DNA of 64,000 nucleotides from Oscillibacter faecalis_A (lineage in GTDB: Bacteria; Bacillota; Clostridia; Oscillospirales; Oscillospiraceae), in assembly GCF_029218125.1 (NCBI RefSeq), contig NZ_JARFXX010000001.1, positions 310,001 through 374,000 on the forward strand, written 5' to 3'. Below, piece by piece: positions 8,863-15,235 of the stretch (positions are counted from its first letter, which is position 1; every line of letters begins with the position of its first letter). The translations under genes were made by a program, and so were the position numbers. The notes beneath the pieces are model-generated. The model saw only the letters and a program-made list of their open reading frames with translations. It did no database searches and was not told the DNA's origin.

Positions 8863-10275
8863 TTATACCGCCTCTCCGTAGAGCGCCCACGTATTGCTGT
8901 CGGTGATTTTTACATTTATGAACTGCCCGATGAGGTCCTTGTCGCCCTTCAGGCGCACCAGCCGGTTGCCCTCGGTGCGGGCCGTGAGAGGGAAGCGCTC
9001 GTCATCGCTCTCACCGTCCACCAGCACCCGCAGCGTTTTGCCGACATAGCTGGCATGGACCTTTGCGGAATGAGCGTTCTGCACCTCCAGCAGCTTATCG
9101 AACCACTTCTGTTTTTCGGCCCGGGTGGCGGGGTCGGGCATTTCCGCCGCCCTTGTGCCGGGACGGGGGGAGTAGATAAACGTAAACAGCGCATCGTAGC
9201 CCACCTCTTCCACAAGGGAAACGGTGTCCATGGCCTCCGCCTCCGTTTCGCCGGGGAAACCGATGATGATGTCGCTGGTAATTACCAGTCCCGGCATCAC
9301 GCTTCTGGCGTAGCGGACCTCCTCCAGATACTTTTCCCGGGTATAGCGGCGGTTCATTTCCTTGAGCACCCGGTCATTGCCGGACTGCACCGGCAGATGG
9401 AGCTGCTTTGCGACATGGCTGCATTTCGCCATGACGTCGAACAGGCGGTTCGTAGCGTCCTTGGGATGGCTGGACATGAAGCGGATGAGATACTCGCCGG
9501 GAATTTTATCAATGTCCTCCAGCAGATCCGGGAAGCGATAGTCCCCCTCCAGATCGTTGCCGTAGGAGTTGACGTTCTGGCCCAACAGGGTGATGTCCTT
9601 ATACCCGGCCTCTACCAGCTCCCGCACCTCCCGCAGCACATACTGTGGGTCCCGGCTGCGTTCCCGGCCCCGGACGTAGGGCACGATGCAGTAGGAGCAG
9701 AAGTTGTTGCAGCCATACATGATGCTGACCCATGCCTTTACGCCCTTTTCCCGCACCACGGGAATGCCCTCGGCAATGGTACCATCCTCATCGTCCGTGG
9801 CAAAGACCCGCTTCCGGGTCTCATACACCTGCCACAAAAGCTCCGGGAATTTCCACAGGGCGTGTGGGCCGAACACAAGGTCCACATGGCGGTAGGATGC
9901 CTTCACCCGATTTGCCACCCGCTCCTCCTGCGCCATGCAGCCGCACAGGCAGATGACCTGCTCCGGGTTCTCCTTTTTTGTATGGGTCAGAATGCCCAAA
10001 TTGCCGAACACCCGCTGCTCCGCGTGCTCCCGGACAGCGCAGGTATTCAAAATCACAAGGTCTGCTTCCTTGGCGTCCTCCGTGAACGTAAAGCCGCAGT
10101 CCGCCAGCATTCCCATAAGCATCTGACCGTCCGCCACATTCTGCTGACAGCCGAAGGTGTCCACACAGGCAACGGGATGGGCCTCCCGCGCCGCGAACAT
10201 CGCCTTGATTTTTGCCTCAAAGTCCCTCTGACGCGCCAGTGCGTCCTCGGATACCAGTACATTTTCCCGCTTCAA
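8863..10275 (-). CDS. miaB: tRNA-2-methylthio-N6-dimethylallyladenosine synthase MiaB
   Basis: Radical-SAM methylthiotransferase acting on i6A37 of tRNA, the product of MiaA. The N-terminal UPF0004 domain carries the auxiliary cluster cysteines (DTFGCQQN, LNTCAVREHAE, CLCGCMAQEE). The radical-SAM CxxxCxxC is GCNNFCSYCIVPYVRGRERS, and a TRAM domain ends the protein. The start is a TTG at 10275 (470 residues), with GGAGG 9 bases upstream. The longer reading would extend 22 codons into the preceding gene and lacks an RBS. It is 16 bases downstream of the flavoprotein gene and probably shares its promoter. Confidence 0.95.
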   Translation of the reverse strand: MKRENVLVSEDALARQRDFEAKIKAMFAAREAHPVACVDTFGCQQNVADGQMLMGMLADCGFTFTEDAKEADLVILNTCAVREHAEQRVFGNLGILTHTKKENPEQVICLCGCMAQEERVANRVKASYRHVDLVFGPHALWKFPELLWQVYETRKRVFATDDEDGTIAEGIPVVREKGVKAWVSIMYGCNNFCSYCIVPYVRGRERSRDPQYVLREVRELVEAGYKDITLLGQNVNSYGNDLEGDYRFPDLLEDIDKIPGEYLIRFMSSHPKDATNRLFDVMAKCSHVAKQLHLPVQSGNDRVLKEMNRRYTREKYLEEVRYARSVMPGLVITSDIIIGFPGETEAEAMDTVSLVEEVGYDALFTFIYSPRPGTRAAEMPDPATRAEKQKWFDKLLEVQNAHSAKVHASYVGKTLRVLVDGESDDERFPLTARTEGNRLVRLKGDKDLIGQFINVKITDSNTWALYGEAV

Positions 10276-10291
10276 GTGGTTCTTCCTCCAA

Positions 10292-10918
10292 TTATCTGAT
10301 AAAATGCGTGGCGATTCTCGCCTCCTGCTCCGGCAGGCCAAAGCGCTCCTTCCCCAAGGCGATGCTCCGCATCAGGAACGTCATGTTCCTTGCCAGCGTC
10401 CGCATGGTCTGGCGGCCCTCCCCGTCGGCCTCCGCCTCACCGGGGGTACGGCCGTGGATACTGTTCCAATACTGACTGGAGGCCACCGGCATCCCGGAAA
10501 TGGTGAAGTATTTGTTCAGCTCATCAAAGGTGGCAGAGCAGCCGCCCCGGCGGGCGCACACCACACTGGCCCCCACTTTCATGGTCTTATCAAAGGGCGT
10601 GCTGTAAAACAGCCGGTCAAGGCACGCGACAAGCGTCGCGTTGGCCGAGGCGTAATATACCGGACTCGCGACCACCAGACCGTCCGCCGCCTCAAATTTC
10701 GGGGCCAGCTCATTGACAGCATCGTCAAATACGCACTTTCCGATCTTGGCGCAGCCGCCGCAGGCCACACAGCCCCGAATCGCCCGGTTTCCGATAATGA
10801 CCGTTTCTACTTCCACGCCGTTTTCCCGGAAAACTGTTTCTATTTCCCGCAGCGCCACGGCAGTATTGCCGTTGGGGCGGGGACTGCCGTTGAACATCAG
10901 TACCTTCAAAGTCTCCAT
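10292..10918 (-). CDS. Iron-sulfur flavoprotein-like / NADPH-dependent FMN reductase family protein
   Basis: 208 residues. It opens LKVLMFNGSPRPNGNTA, the FMN phosphate loop of the flavodoxin-like reductase family. The Cys-rich stretch GCVACGGCAKIGKC resembles the compact cluster motif of archaeal and clostridial iron-sulfur flavoproteins. SPVYYASANATLVACLDRLFY and VCARRGGCSATFDELN are further family motifs. It probably moves electrons between ferredoxin-like donors and a small acceptor; the acceptor is unknown. A sigma-A promoter lies at 10994-11022. An 8-bp GC-rich hairpin sits in the leader before the RBS. It heads the minus-strand run that includes miaB. Confidence 0.75.
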   Translation of the reverse strand: METLKVLMFNGSPRPNGNTAVALREIETVFRENGVEVETVIIGNRAIRGCVACGGCAKIGKCVFDDAVNELAPKFEAADGLVVASPVYYASANATLVACLDRLFYSTPFDKTMKVGASVVCARRGGCSATFDELNKYFTISGMPVASSQYWNSIHGRTPGEAEADGEGRQTMRTLARNMTFLMRSIALGKERFGLPEQEARIATHFIR

Positions 10919-10993
10919 TTCGCGTTTCTATTTCCTTTCAACTCTCCGCGCGTTGGGGGACACGCGGAGAAATTCCGATATTCTCACAAAATA

Positions 10994-11022
10994 ATTATAG
11001 CACAAAGCCCCGGCGGATACAA
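10994..11022 (-). promoter_or_regulatory. Sigma-A promoter for the flavoprotein-miaB transcription unit
   Basis: On the minus strand TTGTAT and TATAAT are separated by 17 bases, about 75 bases upstream of the flavoprotein start. The leader contains an inverted repeat (TCTCCGCG ... CGCGGAGA). Confidence 0.7.
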
Positions 11023-11023
11023 G

Positions 11024-11051
11024 AAAAAGGAGGACAGACGTCCTCCTTTTT
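11024..11051 (-). terminator. Rho-independent terminator of the M23 peptidase gene
   Basis: A perfect 12-bp stem (AAAAAGGAGGAC, loop of 4, GTCCTCCTTTTT), ending in a U-run on the minus strand, just past the M23 stop codon. Confidence 0.85.
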
Positions 11052-11058
11052 CCGAATA

Positions 11059-12774
11059 TTACGAAAGGTAGTTCAGCGGGTTTTTCGCCACGCCGTTATA
11101 GCGTACCTCAAAATGGCAGTGGTTGCCGGTAGAGTTGCCGGTGGAGCCGGCCCGGGCTACCTGCTGGCCCTTATAAACGTGCTGTCCCACGCTGACGGTC
11201 AGGCTGGAATTGTGGCCGTACCGGGTGACGTAGCCGTTGCCGTGGTTGATCTCCACAAGATACCCGTAGCCGCTCATCCAGCCGGCGTAGGTCACGGTGC
11301 CGCCATCTGCGGCATAGATGGGCGTCCCTCTGGGGACAGCGATGTCAATGCCCTTATGGTTGGTGGAGCCGATACCGCCGGGGGATTTTCGCCCGCCGAA
11401 ATACGAGGTGATGCGGCCGCTGGTGGGCCAGCGGAAGCTGCCGGTGGGGAGCCATGTGGGCCGGGCCTTCGTGCCCCGGAGGCGATACTCCGTCACCGGC
11501 TCCTTCAGCGTTACAGAGGAAAGGATGGTGCGCTCCGTCTCCTCGCCGTTGACATACGTGGCCTTGGCCATCACGTCCGCCTTGCCGTATTCGCCCTTGG
11601 AGGTGACCTTATAATCGCCCTGATAGAGATTGGCGCTGTCAGTATACTCAATATCGTAGGAGACATCCTCCAGATACCGCTCCTGCTTTTCCACTGTCAT
11701 CGTCAGGTAGGGGACAGAGGCGGACAGCGTCAGCACCTCGCCGATCTGCAGCTTGTTGATGTTGTAGCCGGGGTTCAGCGCCAGCAACTCGCCGGAGGTC
11801 ATATCGTTCCGGGCGGCAATCTGAGACCACGTATCGCCCTTTTTCACCTCATAAGTGACCTCGGCGGTCTTGGTGCTGTACAGCAGCTCCGCGATGTAGC
11901 CCAGATTCATGATCTCGCTGGTAGGCACATACTCCTGCCGAATCTCCACATCCTCTTTAAATTTGCAGGAAATGGTGTCCTCATCCGAGGCCGCCTTCTG
12001 AAGCTGCACCAGCAGCTCGTCCAGCGCGCCCTCATAGGGCGTGGTGCCGATGCGGTCCCCGTTGACATAGAGGCAGTACGCCTTTGTCACAAGGCCGATG
12101 CAATCGGACAGCTCCGTTTCGTAGGTCTCCTTATCCTCCAGGTCCTGCCGGAGCATCCAGCCGGAATCGTATTGCAGCAGAGAAGCATCAATGGCATAGG
12201 TCTTGCCCAGCGTCTGCGCGGTGATGGCCTCCAGATCCTTCCGGGCGCTCTCCGCCTCCTTTTTGGACGCCACCGCCCCCAGTACTGTTCCATCATAGGT
12301 CACTGTTGTGCCAATGGTGAAAAACGAGAAAAACAGAATGATGCCCGCCAATACGCAGCTTCCGCCCAGAAAAATCAGAGAGTGCTGCCGCTTCTTCTTA
12401 TCGTCAAAGCGGGACTCGATCCAAGCTGCCAGCCGGCCGGAACGGCGAATCTTTTCCTTGCGGCGGCCCCGAATCTTTTCCGCAAGGCCGCTGGCTGCGG
12501 AGGGCAGCAGGCCCCACAGCATCAGCAGAAATTGCAGCGGCAGACGGTTGGATTCCGGAAAGCGCTGCGCCTTGGCCTCCCGGATGACGCGGCGGCTGCG
12601 GCGGCCGAACCAGCGGAGCTTTTTCCCGGTGCGGAAGCGGAGCTTGCCCCAGAAGTCCGAAGGCTCCTCCGGCACATGGCGCTTGCGGCGGCGGGGCCGG
12701 GGCGTCTCCGCCGGCTTTTCCGTTTCCTCGGGCCAGTCCGGCAGCTTGTAGGTTTTATCGCTATCGTGATTCAT
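11059..12774 (-). CDS. Cell-wall hydrolase with LysM, G5 and M23 peptidase domains
   Basis: 571 residues. A basic, Pro-rich cytoplasmic N-terminus (to about residue 130) is followed by one membrane segment around 134-155, so the remainder faces the wall. LysM lies near 310-355 (YEVKKGDTWSQIAARNDM). A G5-like beta domain follows (GEYGKADVMAKATYVNGEE; TERTILSSVTLKEPV). The M23 domain fills the last 110 residues with its zinc ligands in NHKGIDIAVPRGTP and GNHCHFEVRYNG. The fold is that of DD-endopeptidases cutting peptide cross-links in peptidoglycan; an anchored architecture like this is also used in sporulation and division. It is transcribed alone and ends at a strong terminator. Confidence 0.9.
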   Translation of the reverse strand: MNHDSDKTYKLPDWPEETEKPAETPRPRRRKRHVPEEPSDFWGKLRFRTGKKLRWFGRRSRRVIREAKAQRFPESNRLPLQFLLMLWGLLPSAASGLAEKIRGRRKEKIRRSGRLAAWIESRFDDKKKRQHSLIFLGGSCVLAGIILFFSFFTIGTTVTYDGTVLGAVASKKEAESARKDLEAITAQTLGKTYAIDASLLQYDSGWMLRQDLEDKETYETELSDCIGLVTKAYCLYVNGDRIGTTPYEGALDELLVQLQKAASDEDTISCKFKEDVEIRQEYVPTSEIMNLGYIAELLYSTKTAEVTYEVKKGDTWSQIAARNDMTSGELLALNPGYNINKLQIGEVLTLSASVPYLTMTVEKQERYLEDVSYDIEYTDSANLYQGDYKVTSKGEYGKADVMAKATYVNGEETERTILSSVTLKEPVTEYRLRGTKARPTWLPTGSFRWPTSGRITSYFGGRKSPGGIGSTNHKGIDIAVPRGTPIYAADGGTVTYAGWMSGYGYLVEINHGNGYVTRYGHNSSLTVSVGQHVYKGQQVARAGSTGNSTGNHCHFEVRYNGVAKNPLNYLS

Positions 12775-12977
12775 AGTTCTCCTATATAAAAAACCGAAAA
12801 GGTCAAAATGGTTACAATTTGTTACCGAATTATTTTACAGCCTTTCGCCCTATCCGTCAAGGCACATCTGCCATTTTGCAGGTTTTTTATTGATTCTGAC
12901 GGTGGTTTTGTGTCGATTTTTAACAGGAAAGCCCCAAAACTCCGCAAAAATTACCCCGGAATTTGGCACATTTTTTA

Positions 12978-13005
12978 TTGACCAAACACAAGGACCGTGT
13001 ATAAT
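12978..13005 (+). promoter_or_regulatory. Sigma-A promoter of pta
   Basis: TTGACC and TATAAT are 16 bases apart, about 54 bases before the pta ATG; TTGGAGG is the RBS. The rest of the 12775-13058 gap is AT-rich and shows an imperfect dyad GGTTACAATTTGTTACC near 12810, upstream of the divergent M23 gene, and no ORF. Confidence 0.8.
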
Positions 13006-13058
13006 AAGGAGTGGAATTGTAAAATTCATTCCCTGAATTAAAAATTGGAGGAATCATC

Positions 13059-14036
13059 ATGTTTGAGTTTCTGATCAACAAGCTGAAGGCGCATCCCCGC
13101 AAGATCGTCTTCACCGAGGGCTCCGATCCCCGCATTCTGGAGGCTTCCGCCCGTCTGCTGTCCGGTACGTTCCTGACCCCCGTTCTGGTGGGCAATGAGG
13201 CCGAGATTCAGGCGGCCGCCGAGAAGGCCGGCTTCAACATTCGCGGCGCCATCATCATCGACCCCGCCACCTTTGCCGACATGGACAAGATGGTGGCCCT
13301 GATGGTAGAGCTCCGCAAGGGCAAGATGACCGAGGAGGACTGCCGCAAGGCGCTCTCTCAGGCCAACTACTTCGGCACCATGCTGGTGAAGATGGGCTAT
13401 GCCGACGCTCTGCTGGGCGGCGCTACCTATTCCACCGCCGATACGGTCCGTCCCGCTCTGCAGATCATCAAGACCAAGCCGGGCAACAAGATCGTATCCT
13501 CCTGCTTCATTATGGTCCGTCCCTCTGCTACCGGCGAGAACGAGGTGCTGGCTATGGCCGACTGCGCCATCAACATCAAGCCCAACGAGGATGAGCTGGT
13601 GGAGATCGCCGTTGAGACCGCCAAGACCGCCAAGGTCTTCGGCATTGACCCCAAGGTTGCCTTCCTGAGCTACTCCACCCACGGCTCCGGCAAGGGCGAG
13701 GACGTGGACAAGATGCGCAACGCCTGCGAAAAGGCCAAGGCCGCTATGCCCGACGTCCCCGTGGACGGTGAGTTCCAGTTCGACGCCGCCGTGTCTCCCG
13801 TTGTGGCCAAGACCAAGCACATCGACGGCCCTGTGGGCGGCCACGCCAACACCTTCATCTTCCCCGACATCAATGCCGGCAACATCGGCTACAAGATCTG
13901 CCAGCGCATGGGCAGCTTCGACGCCTACGGCCCCATTCTGCAGGGCCTGAACGCTCCCATCAATGACCTGTCCCGCGGCTGCAACGCCCAGGAGGTCTAC
14001 TCCATGGCTATCATCACCGCCGGTCTGGTGGACTGA
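13059..14036 (+). CDS. pta: Phosphate acetyltransferase
   Basis: 325 residues, the short form of Pta. It converts acetyl-CoA and phosphate to acetyl phosphate and CoA, the first step of acetate formation with substrate-level ATP synthesis. Family landmarks: KIVFTEGSDPRILEA near the N-terminus, ANYFGTMLVKMGYADALLGG in the middle, SYSTHGSGKGEDVDKM, and the C-terminal GPILQGLNAPINDLSRGCN. Codon use is strongly biased (mostly C-ending, few rare codons), as expected for a highly expressed fermentation enzyme. No ackA is adjacent. It has its own promoter and terminator, so it is monocistronic. Confidence 0.96.
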   Translation: MFEFLINKLKAHPRKIVFTEGSDPRILEASARLLSGTFLTPVLVGNEAEIQAAAEKAGFNIRGAIIIDPATFADMDKMVALMVELRKGKMTEEDCRKALSQANYFGTMLVKMGYADALLGGATYSTADTVRPALQIIKTKPGNKIVSSCFIMVRPSATGENEVLAMADCAINIKPNEDELVEIAVETAKTAKVFGIDPKVAFLSYSTHGSGKGEDVDKMRNACEKAKAAMPDVPVDGEFQFDAAVSPVVAKTKHIDGPVGGHANTFIFPDINAGNIGYKICQRMGSFDAYGPILQGLNAPINDLSRGCNAQEVYSMAIITAGLVD

Positions 14037-14055
14037 TTTCCAAAACCGACAAAAT

Positions 14056-14087
14056 CGCCCTGTTTCGCTTGAAACAGGGCGCTTTTA
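14056..14087 (+). terminator. Terminator of pta
   Basis: Stem CGCCCTGTTTC / GAAACAGGGCG with a 4-base loop, followed by CTTTTATT. It ends exactly where the next promoter begins. Confidence 0.9.
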
Positions 14088-14116
14088 TTGACAGTGGGCC
14101 GCAGAATTGGTAAAAT
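14088..14116 (+). promoter_or_regulatory. Sigma-A promoter of the small toxin-like ORF
   Basis: TTGACA (14088-14093), 17-base spacer, TAAAAT (14111-14116). The predicted start is near 14123, at the first base of a segment that pairs with the 3' end of the same transcript. Confidence 0.8.
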
Positions 14117-14153
14117 ATTGTCAGGCGCTGCACGAACGGCAGGCGGTTAGCTA

Positions 14154-14172
14154 CACCACCCGAAAGGGGGTG
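14154..14172 (+). promoter_or_regulatory. Hairpin hiding the ribosome binding site of the small ORF
   Basis: CACCACCC, a GAAA loop and GGGGGTG can pair with one bulge. The purine run AAAGGGGG is the only Shine-Dalgarno candidate for the ATG at 14179, so the site would be closed in the folded mRNA. Such RBS masking is typical of type I toxin mRNAs. Confidence 0.55.
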
Positions 14173-14178
14173 CTGTCT

Positions 14179-14256
14179 ATGCGTATCACATTACATATCG
14201 GACGGTTTACCGTGACGATCATTGTGAAAAGCAGAAACCGCCACTCTGCCAAGTGA
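14179..14256 (+). CDS. 25-residue hydrophobic-basic peptide, candidate type I toxin
   Basis: The ORF encodes MRITLHIGRFTVTIIVKSRN followed by RHSAK and a stop. The first 16 residues alternate hydrophobic and polar positions with a beta-branched core (FTVTIIV), and the end is strongly basic. It has its own consensus promoter, a GGGGG-type RBS inside a hairpin, and an antisense transcript (14226-14320) that covers its 3' end. The mRNA ends can pair (14124-14131 with 14307-14314, and 14143-14151 with 14293-14301), recalling the fold-back inhibited mRNA of hok. I recall near-identical peptides in gut Clostridia but cannot verify this. Toxicity is inference; a leader peptide or an inert ORF is possible. 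Confidence 0.6.
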   Translation: MRITLHIGRFTVTIIVKSRNRHSAK

Positions 14257-14320
14257 CGGTTTCTTAGGATTTCCTAACTAATTACTCACTGGGCTAACCG
14301 CTTGTCGCAGCGCCCTTTTC
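14226..14320 (-). ncRNA. Small RNA 1, antisense to the small ORF mRNA (candidate antitoxin)
   Basis: Predicted start near 14320 from the promoter at 14327-14355, about 95 nt long. It begins GAAAAGGGCGCTG, contains a small hairpin (TTAGG, AAAT, CCTAA) and ends in a 12-bp stem (14234-14263, loop UGGCAG) followed by UGCUUUUC. The stem is fully paired only on the minus strand, where one pair is U-G; on the plus strand the same position is a C-A mismatch. That argues the minus-strand RNA is the selected product. It overlaps the last 31 bases of the ORF and the whole 3' part of the mRNA. Confidence 0.7.
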
Positions 14321-14326
14321 ATGTTT

Positions 14327-14355
14327 ATTATAAAAGCTATGACCAGAAATGTCAA
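14327..14355 (-). promoter_or_regulatory. Perfect consensus sigma-A promoter of small RNA 1
   Basis: Minus strand TTGACA (14355-14350), 17-base spacer, TATAAT (14332-14327). All 12 consensus positions match. Confidence 0.85.
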
Positions 14356-14360
14356 GCAAT

Positions 14361-14451
14361 GAAAATGACCGCCCGGCGGCCACCGAGCGGTTAACATAGG
14401 AAACTTTGTTTAACTCTTGAGGGCTGACCGTCGGCAACAGCGCCCTTTTCT
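14361..14451 (-). ncRNA. Small RNA 2, tandem paralogue of small RNA 1
   Basis: About 91 nt, predicted start near 14451 from the promoter at 14459-14487. The 5' end (GAAAAGGGCGCTG) matches small RNA 1. The 3' hairpin is a 9-bp stem (14368-14391) with loop UGGCCG followed by UCAUUUUC. Compared with small RNA 1, three consecutive base pairs at the top of the stem differ on both sides while pairing is kept, and the 6-base loop keeps the UGGCNG pattern. No small ORF remains opposite it, so it looks like an orphan copy. Confidence 0.65.
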
Positions 14452-14458
14452 ATGCTCA

Positions 14459-14487
14459 ATTATATAAGGCGGGGGCGGAAATGTCAA
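14459..14487 (-). promoter_or_regulatory. Perfect consensus sigma-A promoter of small RNA 2
   Basis: Minus strand TTGACA (14487-14482), 17-base spacer, TATAAT (14464-14459), the same layout as the promoter of small RNA 1. Confidence 0.85.
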
Positions 14488-14538
14488 GCCCCATGGGAAA
14501 CGCGGAGCGCGCGCCGGGAGGCGGGCGCAATTTTTTTT

Positions 14539-14588
14539 GCGGAAAATTTGAAAAATTTTCGCGGCTGTTGCACGTTTTCGTGCAACAG
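14539..14588. repeat. Two adjacent hairpins upstream of the phage-like gene
   Basis: First, GCGGAAAATTT and AAATTTTCGC around a 3-base loop (14539-14562). Second, a perfect 10-bp stem CTGTTGCACG / CGTGCAACAG with a TTTT loop (14565-14588). Either strand could be read. The function is unknown; the second could be an operator or a terminator core. Confidence 0.5.
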
Positions 14589-14683
14589 GGGGCAAATATG
14601 TGCGGGTGTTTGGTAAAGTTATGATTACATAACAAGAAATACGCCAATATTGCAGTAAGTGAATGTAACGGAGGGAAAGGACT

Positions 14684-15079
14684 ATGAAGAAAACCGCGCA
14701 ATTCGGACTGAACCAGTGGGAAATGAGCGACCGCATCCAGATGCAGGACTTCAACGCAGACAACGCAAAAATCGAGGCGGCGCTGGCAAAGCGGAACTGC
14801 CAATTTTACACGGCCAGCTACACCGGGGACGGTGAAGGGGAGCGGACACACACATTTCCCGCAAAGCCAGTCTTTGTCCTTATCATCAGCGTTGGATATT
14901 TCTACGTTTTGATGCACAACGCAGAAAAGGGCTACAATTACTATGCCGGGCGCGCAGGCAACTATGATGTCACATGGACGGAGGACAGCGTTACGCTATC
15001 CCGGCCCAACGCCGCCCCTGACATCGCCAACACCAATGGCACCGTTTACAGCTTATTTGCTATTTTAGATGCAAAGTAA
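14684..15079 (+). CDS. Orphan phage-tail-like protein
   Basis: 131 residues with a strong RBS (GGAGGGAAAGGAC before the ATG). The opening FGLNQWEMSDRIQMQDFNAD, followed by NAKIEAALA, resembles the N-terminus of tail or tail-fibre proteins in clostridial prophages, where a similar helix precedes a variable beta domain. The remainder (VFVLIISVGYFYVLMHNAE ... SVTLSRPNAAPDIANTNG) is beta-rich and I do not recognise a catalytic motif. No other phage gene lies nearby, so it is either a remnant or a domesticated gene. It ends just before a strong hairpin whose U-run serves the opposite strand. Function unknown. Confidence 0.55.
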   Translation: MKKTAQFGLNQWEMSDRIQMQDFNADNAKIEAALAKRNCQFYTASYTGDGEGERTHTFPAKPVFVLIISVGYFYVLMHNAEKGYNYYAGRAGNYDVTWTEDSVTLSRPNAAPDIANTNGTVYSLFAILDAK

Positions 15080-15081
15080 GA

Positions 15082-15120
15082 CAAAAAATAAACCTCCCCG
15101 CTCCTTACGGAGCGGGGAGG
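15082..15120 (-). terminator. Terminator of the large SLH gene
   Basis: Perfect 12-bp stem (CCTCCCCGCTCC, loop of 4, GGAGCGGGGAGG) followed on the minus strand by TTTATTTTTTG. It may also stop read-through from the phage-like gene on the plus strand. Between it and the SLH stop (15121-15235) I see only a short amphipathic reading (residues QILTELLKYLIEKLLGL on the minus strand) with no start codon. Confidence 0.88.
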
Positions 15121-15235
15121 TTGCCAATCAGAGGCCAAGGAGCTTTTCAATCAGATACTTCAGCAATTCCGTCAGGATTTGCTAAAGCAGCCATCTTTCA
15201 AACTTCCTGACATATCCAATCAGACGTCCTTCTGA

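Noticed and set aside
11113..12789. 558-codon plus-strand frame opposite the M23 peptidase gene
   Set aside because: Antisense shadow in GC-rich DNA; the minus-strand gene has complete LysM, G5 and M23 motifs.
15121..15235. Short amphipathic peptide reading after the SLH stop codon
   Set aside because: No start codon in frame and no RBS; probably untranslated 3' sequence.
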